Shown piece after piece: positions 30,098 to 40,246 of a DNA stretch of 64,000 nucleotides. A program made the position numbers and the translations under genes. Below the pieces are notes generated by a model that saw only the letters and a program-made list of their open reading frames with translations, searched no databases and had not been told where the DNA came from. How positions within the stretch are numbered: the first letter of the stretch is position 1; each line of letters starts with the position of its first letter. This stretch comes from Takakia lepidozioides (lineage: Eukaryota > Streptophyta > Takakiopsida > Takakiales > Takakiaceae): contig CM060733.1 of the NCBI GenBank assembly GCA_030704615.1, positions 17,298,001 through 17,362,000 on the forward strand. Reading direction: 5' to 3'.

Positions 30098-31537
30098 ATG
30101 TCAGATTCTCGATCCAATCGCGCTGCCGCCATGGCTCGGGGAGCACGCTTCCTGCTTGATCAAGCCAAGCCAGGACACGCTGCGCGATGGGTCCGGTTGT
30201 ATCAGACAACTGTTACCAAAGTCAGCACGGACCTCCGGTCACTGATAGAAGAGATGGTTCCACGGGAGCAGGACCGATTAAAGGAGATCAAATCCAAGTA
30301 CGGGGAGGTCTGTCTTGGGGAGAATACTGTGGACATGGCCAGTGGAGGGATGCGAGGCATCAAAGGCATGTTGTGGGAGACCTCATGGCTTGATCCTGAT
30401 GAGGGTATTCGCTTCAGGGGTCTTTCAATTCCTGAATGCCAAGCAAAGCTTCCTGCAGCCAAACCAGGGGGTGAACCACTCCCAGAAGGCCTGTTGTGGC
30501 TGCTGGCCACAGGAGAGGTGCCCACTAAAGAGCAAGTAGCCGCTTTGTCCGAAGACCTGCGAGGCCGCTCCAAGGTGCCAGGGCATGTTTTTGATGTCAT
30601 AAATGCACTTCCAAAGACAGCACATCCGATGACACAACTGACTGCTGGCATTCTGGCCCTCCAGACTCAAAGTGAATTCGTTAAGGCATATGAGAAAGGA
30701 ATTGCAAAAACCAAATTCTGGGAGTCCACATATGAAGACTCTTTGAATTTGATTGCCCAGTTGCCAGAAGTTGCGGCCTTCATCTACCGTAGAATATACA
30801 AGGGGGGCGTTTTGATTGGATCTGATTCAAGTCTCGACTATGCTGCAAATTTTGCACACATGCTGGGCTTCGAGGATGAGAAAATGCATGAGCTCATGCG
30901 CCTCTATGTCAGCATCCACAGCGATCACGAGGGTGGCAACGTGAGTGCCCACACTGTCCATCTGGTTGGAAGTGCGCTGTCTGATCCTTATCTCTCATTT
31001 GCTGCCGGGATGAACGGATTGGCAGGTCCTCTGCATGGCCTTGCAAATCAGGAAGTACTCCGGTGGATTCAGGAGGTGGTTGCCGAGATTGGGAGTGATG
31101 CTACCCTGGAGCAGATAACGGAATATGTTCACAAGACCTTGAAGAGTGGAAAGGTGGTCCCTGGGTTTGGACACGCAGTGCTGCGCAAAACAGATCCCCG
31201 ATACATGTGCCAGCGTGAATTTGCCCTGAAGCATCTGCCCAATGATCCCTTATTCAAAATTGTTTCCAAATTGTACGAGGTGGTCCCCCCGATCTTGTTG
31301 GAGGGTGGCAAGGTGAAGAACCCATGGCCAAATGTTGATGCACACAGCGGAGTTTTACTTCACCACTTCGGCTTGAAAGAACAGAACTATTACACAGTAC
31401 TGTTTGGAGTGTCTCGCGCATTAGGTGTGCTATCTCAGCTCATATGGGATCGGGCGCTGGGGCTTCCAATTGAGAGACCCAAGAGTATGACTTTGGAGGA
31501 GATTGAAAACTACTGCAAGTCAAAGGTCTCAGCCTGA
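30098..31537 (+). CDS. Citrate synthase, plant mitochondrial type, intronless
   Basis: The product joins acetyl-CoA and oxaloacetate to citrate, the entry step of the TCA cycle. The single open frame gives 479 residues from ATG 30098; ATG 30131 is an alternative. The Arg/Ala-rich N-terminus ([20 protein letters not shown]) is compatible with a mitochondrial presequence. Family motifs are present in order: [44 protein letters not shown] (first catalytic His), [14 protein letters not shown] (second catalytic His), [29 protein letters not shown] (catalytic Asp) and [18 protein letters not shown]. Length and end match plant mitochondrial enzymes. No stop or frameshift is present. Plant mitochondrial citrate synthase genes usually contain many introns, so this may be a processed retrocopy that stayed open. 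No poly(A) tract or target duplication was found to prove it. AATAAATAAG at 31708 may serve polyadenylation. Confidence 0.93.
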   Translation: MSDSRSNRAAAMARGARFLLDQAKPGHAARWVRLYQTTVTKVSTDLRSLIEEMVPREQDRLKEIKSKYGEVCLGENTVDMASGGMRGIKGMLWETSWLDPDEGIRFRGLSIPECQAKLPAAKPGGEPLPEGLLWLLATGEVPTKEQVAALSEDLRGRSKVPGHVFDVINALPKTAHPMTQLTAGILALQTQSEFVKAYEKGIAKTKFWESTYEDSLNLIAQLPEVAAFIYRRIYKGGVLIGSDSSLDYAANFAHMLGFEDEKMHELMRLYVSIHSDHEGGNVSAHTVHLVGSALSDPYLSFAAGMNGLAGPLHGLANQEVLRWIQEVVAEIGSDATLEQITEYVHKTLKSGKVVPGFGHAVLRKTDPRYMCQREFALKHLPNDPLFKIVSKLYEVVPPILLEGGKVKNPWPNVDAHSGVLLHHFGLKEQNYYTVLFGVSRALGVLSQLIWDRALGLPIERPKSMTLEEIENYCKSKVSA

Positions 31538-32576
31538 GTGGAGAAAATTGTCTAGGTTTGCATAGAGGCAATTTTTCTGGCTGCATGCAGATGCTGGTAG
31601 AGCCACATGGGAAGCTCATGCATTGATGAAAACTTTTGAGCCAACGCACTCTGCTCGGATGTACTACACAAGTAATGATTCCATTTTCTGCAGTGAATTT
31701 ACTGGAGAAAAATAAATAAGTAATCTCAAGTTCTCTAGTGTCGTTCCTCTGCATAGCGTTGCTACGTCGTGCGACTCTCCATAGAGAAGAATCGGAGGTG
31801 TCTTTGATTGTCGATCTGTGAAAACACTTCAGGATGTATAGGCACAGGCTGCACACTATCCTCTTCGTCCCCGCAAGTGGGCAGCGAGTTCTGTGCGGAG
31901 GTCGAAGTCCTAAGCAGTGCGCAGCACTGGAATACAGTCGTCAATGTACACGGAGATTGTTGTGTATGAGTTTATGGGCAACAGCTCACTGGACATGGTA
32001 CCAGTTTCGAGGTTGCTTTTGTCTGAGTAACTACAAACGCCCCCTTATAGCCTCGATAAGTGTGCCTTCCAGGCCTTCACATCATGTAATGGAAAATCAC
32101 TTGTGGATTTGGCTCGCCCTGATTTGTGCCGTGTAGTTGTATGGCAGTTGTTCACTGGCATTCCTGCCAAAGCAAGAGACAAGTGCAGGGCAAAGGCTAT
32201 GGAAAACTTACGTCAAGGCCTGGGACACAGATACAAGGCAGTGCCTAAGGCTGCCCACTAATAACCTGGTACCCAGGATCACCCAGGTGAGGCAGTCCAA
32301 TACCAGCTGTGGCACATGCTTAGTGTCTGCCCTTCTTGTGTTTTTGAAGAACAAATTATAACTTGACAATTGCCTTTCGATCAGAAAACCAAGAAGGATG
32401 TAAGGTCGCACAAGATGATTGTGAGCTCCACACAAACTTGTTGTTCCCATATAACTAGAATCATGAAACAGTACAATGAACTGGGTAATCCAAAAGTGTC
32501 CATATTATTTGTGACACGAAGGAAGGCAAAGAGACCGGTGGTTACAATGTGGCCAGGTACTCCAAACCAACATGAC
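31538..32576. other. Citrate synthase 3' flank and non-genic stretch
   Basis: The first 200 bases probably hold the 3' untranslated region, with AATAAATAAG near 31708. Nothing further is supported up to the copia element. Confidence 0.4.
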
Positions 32577-32581
32577 ATTTG

Positions 32582-32907
32582 TGTCAAGAAAACAAACACA
32601 TACTTCTCAAGATGCAGGGATGAAATAACATGACTCTATTACAAAGGAGCTCTCCTCCCTACCATAGAGGTATGTACAAAGATTCAAAGATTGTTTGCCT
32701 CTCCCTTGAGCCCAATATATATACCTACTAGATGTCTCACACCAGATATGTGTATTCCCTCAAGGCTTACCTAATATCTATTCTAAGCCGGATCTATTCT
32801 AAGTATCTAGAATATCCAATAGCTATTCTAAGCCGCATCTATTCTAGGTATCTAGAATACCTAACGGATGATGAGTTGAACTCAAAAGTTCATCCATCCT
32901 AATTCTA
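32582..32907 (-). repeat. Copia element 3' LTR
   Basis: This 326-bp copy matches 36336-36661 closely. On the plus strand it starts TGTCAAGAAAACAAACAC and ends TCCATCCTAATTCTA. It contains two forms of a TATTCTAAGCCG...TATCTAGAATA internal repeat. Confidence 0.9.
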
Positions 32908-33009
32908 ATACTCCCACTCAACGAAATATCCGTTACTAAGATTGGAAGTTAACAACCCCCATCATCTCCTTGAAGCGTACATGCTTGTGCAAATGTATTT
33001 CGTGAGTGA

Positions 33010-34440
33010 GGCTCTTTGTCAAAATATTTGCATCACAGTATCCTACCATGTGCAAACCATCCTTGTCTAAAGGACTCCCACTGAAGCATAACCCACGACA
33101 AATAGTACCTTTGAGATACCGTAAGATACGACTTCACTGCCCTTGGAGAATAGCCCTTGGCAACGAGCCGAGCTTTGTATTGCTCCACAGTTCCATCTGC
33201 CTTGTACTTCCGCTTGAAGACCCTTCTGCTTCCAGCTGTTCTCCTTCCAAGTGGCAGAGGAGCAAGAACCCAAGTGCCATTATCCATAATAGACTTGTAC
33301 TCTGAATCAAGAGCTTCATCCCACTGTGAGGCATCAACACTCTCCAATGCTTCTCTCAAGGACTGTGGCTCATCATCGCTAGTATAGTGAAATGCAAAAG
33401 CCATGTCTAGAGACTCTACAAATTTGTTGGAGGGCTTCCAACTACGTTGTGAGTGTCGAGGTACAAATCGCTCATCCACGTCCTCACCAGCATCCTCATG
33501 AATCTCATTGACATCACTATGACTCTCTTCAGGTCTAAAATCAGCATGTTCACTTGGTACGTCGAGCGCTGCAACTGGAGCAGTATCAGCTAGTACAAAT
33601 GGAATGGGATCAATGGAATGAGGTTGTGATAAAACATGCGGAGCATCAACAACTGTAACAGGAATCTCACTAGCTCTCACCTTCTCTGTAAGCCTAGATA
33701 ATTCAACAAAGTGGACGTCACGACTCATAACCACAACATGACGTTCTGAGTCAAACAGACAATAGCATTTAGACCCCTCACAATATCCCAAAAACATGCA
33801 CTTAATGATTTTGGAATCCAGCTTTGAGTGCTTTTCTTTCGGAACATGAGCATATGCATCACAACCAAAAGCTCTCAGGTGTGCAACACTTGACTTCTTG
33901 CTACTCCATGCCTCCTTGACTGCAATGGTAGGTGCTTGATTGTTAACATACACAGCAGTAGAAACAGCCTCAGCCCAAAATACTTTGCCAAGACCTTGGT
34001 GCTCCATCATGCACCTTGCACTCTCAACCAAAGTCCGGTTCTTTCGTTCTGCAACTCCATTCTGTTGTGGGTTGTAAGGTGTAGTCATATGTCACTCAAT
34101 CTTATGTTGTTCACAAAACTGATGGAATGCCTTTGAGATGTACTCACCACCATTGTCGCAACGCAACTTCTTGATCACCTTCTATGTCTGCTTCTCTGCT
34201 AGAGCTTTGAACACCTTGAACTGATCCAAAACCTCATATTTTTTCTTCATGAAATAAACAAAGGTTTTCCGCGACAAATCATCAATGAAAGTGACAAAGT
34301 ACCTAGCACCACCATGAGAAAGATTCTTCATCGGCCTGCACACATCAATATGCACCAACTCAAGCAACTCTCATGCCCGTGTACCACCTGTAGCTGGAAA
34401 TGGATTGCGATGATGCTTTCCATATACACAACCTTGACAG
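33010..34440 (-). pseudogene. Copia integrase and truncated reverse transcriptase
   Basis: On the minus strand CQGCVYGKHHRNPFP (end of the integrase zinc region), then LELVHIDVCRPMKNLSHGGA, YFVTFIDDLSRKTFVYFM and NPQQNGVAERKNRTLVESAR give the DDE integrase core. TAG/TGA-type stops interrupt it near 34370, 34185 and 34090. HLRAFGCDAYAHVPKEKHSK and CMFLGYCEGSK follow. RT begins with TWVLAPLPLGRRTAGSRRVF and YKARLVAKGYS, but breaks off near 33125 and rejoins, in another frame, the end of RNase H (RYLKGTICRGLCFSG, ILTKSLTHEIHLHKHVRFKE). The catalytic YVDD region of RT is therefore deleted. Confidence 0.88.
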
Positions 34441-34453
34441 AATTCTAGGTTAG

Positions 34454-34759
34454 ACCGAATCACCATGCTAGTGAATGTCGAAAGAAGGAAGCTGATAAGA
34501 AGATTGACAAACTTAAGAGATTTGCACCTGAAGCCAATCACGTGGAGGGTGTTGGTAACGATAGTGAGTTGTTTGTGACTGCCTTGTCTGTAGCTCCGAG
34601 TGATGACACTTGGTACATCGACTCTGGTGCTTCTCAGCACATGACATCGCACAGAGAGTGGTTTTCTACCTACGAAGACCTTCCAGGTGACAGAAAGGTG
34701 TATCTTGGTGATGACAATGCTCTTCAGATCAAGAGTAAATGTACCATTCTCTTCAAGCT
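34454..34759 (+). repeat. Inverted duplicate of the copia protease segment
   Basis: On the plus strand, opposite to the rest of the element, this segment encodes HVEGVGNDSELFVTALSVAP and DTWYIDSGASQHMTSHREWF. It is the inverted counterpart of about 35066-35371, with perhaps 10 percent divergence. It occupies the place where the GAG-pre-integrase region (LWHRRLGH type) should lie. Confidence 0.85.
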
Positions 34760-34789
34760 TGCAATGCCAAGATGACCGAGACGCTGATG

Positions 34790-36079
34790 TCACAAATCAG
34801 CCTTCCCTATAGCACCATTAATGTCGAGGCATCGTGACACGTTTGCATGAACTGTTCTCTCTGGAGATCCTGACAACTTGTAGAGTCGTCCTATCCGAAC
34901 GCCCATCACAACCACATTGCCCTCATGAGTCTTCATCAAACAGTTCCCGGATCTGAAAGTTACATGATAACCTTGATCCTCCATCTTGCTGACTGATAGT
35001 AGATTCTTCTGGAGTCCCTCCACATGTAGAATCTCCTTGATGTTCTTGCAGACTCTACTCGGCAGCTTGAAGGAAATGGTACCCTTACCCTTGATCTGAA
35101 GAGCACCGTCATCACCAAGATACACTTTTCTGTCACCTGGAAGGTCTTCGTAGGTAGAAAACCATTCTCTGTGCGATGTCGTGTGTTGAGAAGCACCAGA
35201 GTCGATATACCAAGTGTTGTCACTCGGAGCTACATACAAGGTAGTCACAAACAACTCATTATTGTCACCAGCACCCTCCACGTGATTGGCTTTAGGCGCA
35301 AATTTCTTGAGTTTGCCAGCCTTCTTATCAGCTTCCTTCTTTCGACATTCACTAGCATGGTGATTCGGTTTCCCACAATAGAAACATTTTTTTTTCTTCT
35401 TCGTCCCCTTCTCCTGGGTGGATGTACCAGAGGTAGAGACATAGTGCTTGCACTTGTGCCCTGTGTTGTGCGTAACATCTGACAGAGTAGCAGCAACAAG
35501 ACCCTTCTGACGTGATTCATCCTGATAGAGCACTCCAACAACTAACTTCATGGACAGATCAATAATAGAACGAGTTCCAAGAGATACCACAACGAACTCA
35601 AATGCTGGAATCAAACTCCCCATCAATGTCAGGCATGTGTCTAACTCTGAAATCTCTGACCCTGTCGCTGCAATCTGATCCAGTAAAGTTCGCATCTTGG
35701 CTATGTGAGAAGCAATGGAATCTCTCCCATTCATCTTAAGAGTGAAAAATTGTTGTCGCAATTGCAACAACGCATTTCCATTCTTGGGCTCGTACATCCT
35801 CACTAGGAATTCCCAAGCTTCACAAGATGTCTCATGCTTACTCACTTGCCCAAACAAAGAATCACTCACATGCAAAGAAATGGTTGCAAGAGCTCTCTGA
35901 TCAAGATCCTCCCACAGTTCTAGTGCATCAACATCTAGTTCTGATGGTTTCTTATGTTTGCCAGACATAACCTTCCATGTGCCCTCTCTAACAAGAACCA
36001 TTCGCATCTTGTCATTCCAGATATAAAACATGTCTCCATTGAACTTTGCAATTGCATGATAACTAAGATGTTGAGACAT
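34790..36079 (-). pseudogene. Copia gag-protease
   Basis: The 429-residue frame starts at ATG 36079. Residues about 1-215 are a UBN2-type gag domain (AKFNGDMFYIWNDKMRMVLV, LFGQVSKHETSCEAWEFLVR, LRQQFFTLKM). A zinc knuckle CFYCGKPNHHASEC follows near 235-250. The protease has TWYIDSGASQHTT near 290. The frame continues into ILHVEGLQKNLLSVSKMEDQ and VVMGVRIGRLYKLSG, the stretch just before the GAG-pre-integrase domain, and then ends in unrelated sequence. The protein is complete up to that point, but the downstream polyprotein is lost because of the inverted insert. Confidence 0.9.
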
Positions 36080-36323
36080 TTTGAATCTACACAGCCCAAG
36101 CTAATCAAGTATAGTGATGTCCTACTTCTCTCAGACTCAAAGAGATATGGATACAAGTGTATACAAATAAGAATTTCACACCACCACCAAGGAATCAACT
36201 ACACAACACAGATCTTAATTTGCTATAACATGTACTTTCTCTCTTGCTAATCAATCCCACTTCTAGAAATATGAATGAACTAGATCTCTCAATCCTGTTT
36301 AAAAGAATTCCACAGATAAACCC

Positions 36324-36335
36324 GCTCTGATACCA
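36324..36335 (-). promoter_or_regulatory. Copia primer-binding site
   Basis: GCTCTGATACCA on the plus strand is TGGTATCAGAGC on the element's strand, directly adjacent to the 5' LTR. It is the initiator tRNA-Met type site. Confidence 0.9.
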
Positions 36336-36661
36336 TGTCAAGAAAACAAACACATACTTCTGAAGATGCAGGGATGAAACAACATGACTCTATTACAAAT
36401 GAACTCTCCTCCTTACCATAGAGGTATGTACAAAGATTCAAAGATTGTTTGCCTCTCCGATGAGCCCAATATATATACCTACTAGATGTCTGACACCGGA
36501 GATGTCTATTCCCTCAAGGCTTACCTAATAGCTATTCTAAGCCGGATCTATTTTAAGTATCTAGAATATCCAATAGCTATTCTAAGCCGCAACTATTCTA
36601 GGTATCTAGAATATCTAACGGATGATGAGTTGAACCCAAAAGTTCATCCATCCTAATTCTA
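36336..36661 (-). repeat. Copia element 5' LTR
   Basis: This 326-bp LTR pairs with 32582-32907. ATTTG follows at 36662-36666, matching the duplication on the other side. Confidence 0.9.
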
Positions 36662-36666
36662 ATTTG

Positions 36667-37387
36667 AAGAATGTTAAGGGAAAAAGCTGAGATCGAATGA
36701 GAGAGTTACGGAGTCAGTAATGGCACAAGAGATGGCTTAGTTGAGCAAAGGAGCTCTCGATATAAATCCACCCCCTTCACCTTTGTACACCTGCAATCGC
36801 CACAATTCTGAGCGTCTGATCGATGGATGTATTTTCCTTTGAAAGAAATGCCCCAGGTGACTGAAACGACACTAAAGATTGCACGATGTGATGGGATCCC
36901 GTTCGAACTTGTCTGTGAATCAACCCGGCATTCAGAAAGACACAGTCCAGTAATACCATCAGTTGCAAGTGTCTTCGTGTATAACAATCAAGCGAACCAT
37001 TGAATTACTGTCATTCGCAAGCCCCTTCTTCGACGATCTATCAATTGCGAGACAAGTTCGGGCCTAATCCAGAGAGTACATGAAGAATAATCAGCGCCAC
37101 CGGAAGCAAGGTGTCCAGCAAACCACATCCATTAAATCTGTAGTAAGAAACGAACAGCCTCCCTTTCCCAAACCTAAATTCAACAAAAATCAGAATGCAG
37201 TGTAACTGTTTGCATCTCATAAATTTTGTTCAAAAGTAATTGCAAGACCAGTGCAAAAGTCGGTCAAAATCTAGCGTAGTTCTAATCTCAAAATGATGAA
37301 AACCTGTACAGCGTAGTTCTAATCTCGAGTGGTGTATGAGGTGGACTTTTTCTCTACCATTTCATTTCATTTCTCTAACTCCCTTCT
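36667..37387. other. Non-genic stretch
   Basis: No supported gene. It could be intron or upstream sequence of the Ca2+-ATPase exons that follow. Confidence 0.4.
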
Positions 37388-37460
37388 TGATTTACATTAC
37401 GAGGATCAGAAACACTTGGCAGCTTATCTGCATGAGGCCTTGGCAATCCCTTGAGTAGTA
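37388..37460 (-). repeat. Dispersed LINE-associated repeat fragment
   Basis: Read on the minus strand, CTCAAGGGATTGCCAAGG, GCCTCATGCAGATAAGCTG and TTCTGATCCTCGTAATG match 52143-52215 (plus strand). They more loosely match 55085-55150. The family is unidentified but lies near LINE remnants at both other sites. Confidence 0.55.
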
Positions 37461-37661
37461 GTTGCTTCTGGGCTGCTTTTGGCTGTGGTTTTGTCTCTTC
37501 TTTCCTGTTTTTCCCTTTTGTCCCATAATCTCTTTGAGCTTTCCGCGGACATTATAAATTACCATTTCATTTCTCTGCGGCTTAGATGCACTGCAATGTG
37601 ATAGACATTCTGTCACCTAAAAGTGTTGTGGTGTTAATGAGTTTGTGGATGCACGTATCAG

Positions 37662-40004
37662 CTTACAAATGGCGACGTGCAAGCTCATTGGAAGGGAGCC
37701 GCAGAGATTATTCTGGATCAAAGCACCCACTGGATAGACTCTCAAGGGTCTGTTCTGACATCAGAGAAGGTGATTTTGTTGCTGTCTTTCTTTTGGTGTC
37801 AGGGTTCATTTGTGTTCACTCATCTCTTTCATGAAATTGGAAATGTCTCCTTCCTAATCTTTGGATAGGTGCTCATTTCACACCTGACGTCTGTTTATGC
37901 TGGGCTATTTTTCCTGTATTTATATGTTTTGGTACATTGGGATTTTGTTGTAAAGTGCGTCTTCAGCCTCACGTAAAGACTGTTGTGGTTGGCAATTAAC
38001 ATCTAACCTGTCGTAGCAGAGCATGTGTCTGACACACGTTTCTAGCAAACATTGTGTCTTAAGCCTCATGTAAAGATAGATGTAGCAGAGCGAATTTTGA
38101 TGCCCTCATCGAGAGAAGGGAGAAATTGAAAGAAGCAATCGCTTGAGTATCTAATCATTTTGATAATGCTATAGCAGGTATCAGAAATGAAAAATGTTAT
38201 TGAGGGAATGGCAGCTGGTTCATTGCGTTGTATAGCCTTCGCTTACCGGCCTATTGACAGAGCTACGGTCCCCCTCGACGACGAAATGCGGGCTGAGTGG
38301 ACAATTCCCGAGACGGGTCTCATTCTTATGGCAATTGCGGGTATAAAGGTACGATTGTTCATCCCTTATAAAGAGATGCATGTGGAAGAAAATCTTCATA
38401 TCGATTGTGTCCTTGACTTAAATGTGGTTGAATGTGGGTGTATCGCCCCATAAAGCCCTCTCCTCTTGCTGGATTTAAACTTCCTTTCCTTGCCTTGCCT
38501 TTCCTGTAAAATACAGTCGTGAGTTTTGTCTGATGTCAATGTATTTATTCTCTTCATGCTAATCAGGGCATGAATGTGTTTTTAAGTGTGCTGCAACACC
38601 AATTGGGTGGAAATGAATGAGCCTTCTGCATTGGTGTTCTTTCAGATAGGTTACAATTTGGAAGGAATGTCCTCCAATCACAGAAACACCACCCATCCAT
38701 CATCTACCCATGCTGTGAGGAAAAGATCCCAAACCTAAGTAGGTTCTAACAGTAATAAGGTTTGGAAACCTAAACCTTCCTCATGTTTCAGTGGTCACAG
38801 GGTGGAAGGTTCCATCCCTGTGGTAGTTTCTTCCTCCTCGTTATCCAGCTCACCCTCATTCCCCTTGCCTCAGCCCTCCTCAAGCTTAGTCCCTCCTCAA
38901 GCTTAGTCTCTTTCTTTCAGAGTTCCTGATGCTCTAAACCTTCAGTTATAGAGACTACATGCTCAGATTAGTCTTTTTCATTAGATTGATGTCCTTAAGG
39001 CAGATTCTGGTCTCGTTGTTTCTGCATTTGTACCTCTCACATGGACAAGATCGGTCTCGGTATAGGGTTTTAGCTTCCCTCCCGCTTCCTTCGAAAACAG
39101 CAGGGGTCCTTGTGAAGTACATGAAAACCTACAAAAGTTCAACTACGTTGACGTTGGTGGAAAGTTTGGCGAGTCTTTCTTCAAAATTGTGCATGTACTG
39201 AATTGGAGTCTTTTATAGACAAAAGTTCATGGCATGTTTTTACAGCAGATCCATCAATTCTTTCCCATCCTATGCTGGTTGTACTGTTTGTGAGAAGTAC
39301 AAACTTAGAATTTCAACACCAAAGAGCCTTTCTATTCTTCAAGAAAAAGGGTTGTCTACTTTTGTGGTTAAATAAGACCCTCTTCAGGACCCTCTTCAAG
39401 ACCATCAAGAACATTGTCCCTGCACCTCTGTTCACCAACTTCAAAAATCTCGAGGCTGAGCCTGAAGCCCTGGCCCTGTTGGGGTCTAATTGCTCGGCAA
39501 CTCACACACAGCAAGTTGATGCTTGTGTGAAGGTAGTATCTGTTCCCTTTTGTTCCGTCCAAACTGGGCACAGGATGTATGGCCACAAGGCTTCGGCAAA
39601 CAATGCCTAATGAGTACATTCTCTCTCTCTCGTTGTTTGCTTTCTTTGAGGGGCTACGGCAAACAACGTCCAATGAATATATTCTCTTCCTCCAGGTTTT
39701 GTTGTGCCGGGCTTGTTTTCATCTTAACTGCTCTTCTTACTTTTTAACCTTTGGTTACCTCTGTATGAGTTGAGAGAGTTTACTAAACTGTCACATTGAT
39801 CTATGTTTTTTGCCATCTATATAGGAAGAACTTAAAAATGTGTGACTGATTCAGTGTATCACATTTTTTCTAGGGGGGAAACTCGTTGGGTGATGTGGAA
39901 CGACACTGTTCAGTCGTTTGAGCTCTTGTACTTGTCTGTCGCAGGATCCTTGCAGACCAGGTGTACTTGAAGCTGTTCGCAAGTGTCAAGCAGCGGGTGT
40001 GAAG
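37662..40004 (+). CDS. Autoinhibited Ca2+-ATPase (plant type IIB), three exons of a partial gene
   Basis: Three exons with GT/AG borders encode consecutive parts of a plant P-type Ca2+ pump, an enzyme that uses ATP to move Ca2+ out of the cytosol. Exon 1, 37662-37769: NGDVQAHWKGAAEIILDQ, the nucleotide-binding KGA motif. Exon 2, 38178-38348: GMAAGSLRCIAFAYRP and IPETGLILMAIAGIK. Exon 3, 39945-40004: DPCRPGVLEAVRKCQAAGVK. Together these match the N/P-domain boundary of plant autoinhibited pumps, in order and without stops. The exons for the phosphorylation motif DKTGT, the membrane helices and the VRMVTGDN region are not in the window. Either introns are very long and extend past the copia element and F-box gene, or this is a fragment. 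Intron 2 carries LINE tail sequence. Confidence 0.8.
39369..39690 (+). repeat. LINE 3'-tail copy inside the Ca2+-ATPase intron
   Basis: The sequence with CTCGAGGCTGAGCCTGAAGCCC, CAAGTTGATGCTTGTGT, TCCGTCCAAACTGGGCACAGG and ATGGCCACAAGGCTTCGGCA matches 54230-54540, which lies at the 3' end of the LINE remnant. A second partial unit (GGCTACGGCAAACAACG) follows at about 39652. Confidence 0.7.
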
Positions 40005-40246
40005 GTGTGTAGTGTGCGTGTGGTTCACTGTATAGCCAAGTGATTAGTTTGTGTTTCATTTACTTGCACACAGATCCCATCTTGCTAGAGACTTAAATCC
40101 TACTTCTATATCGAAGATTGGACCTCCGCTAGCTAGCTCTAGAATGCACTAGTCTGGAAGGGCGATAAGCCACACAAACATACAACCTGTACACTCGACG
40201 CATGGTGAACCTAGAGGCTTCGGTGCAGAGCTTGTGCAAGTATTTA
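40005..40246. other. Non-genic stretch between Ca2+-ATPase exon and F-box gene 3' end
   Basis: No coding feature. It probably holds the 3' untranslated region of the F-box/kelch gene and intron sequence of the pump gene. Confidence 0.4.

Larger units (their letters stand above)
32582..36661 (-). mobile_element. Ty1-copia LTR retrotransposon, internally deleted
   Basis: The 4,080-bp element lies on the minus strand with two 326-bp LTRs. A primer-binding site TGGTATCAGAGC (36324-36335, minus strand) touches the 5' LTR, and a purine-rich tract (GAGTGGGAG on the minus strand, about 32910-32920) precedes the 3' LTR. The 5-bp target duplication ATTTG is at 32577-32581 and 36662-36666. Inside are gag-protease, integrase and the start of RT. 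Most of RT and RNase H is missing, and a segment of protease is present again in inverted orientation. It cannot be autonomous. The intact ends and duplication define the insertion precisely. Confidence 0.93.

Noticed and set aside
30098-31537. Bacterial contamination as the source of the intronless citrate synthase
   Set aside because: The protein follows the plant mitochondrial type throughout (for example [13 protein letters not shown] and the [11 protein letters not shown] region), and the flanks are plant transposons.
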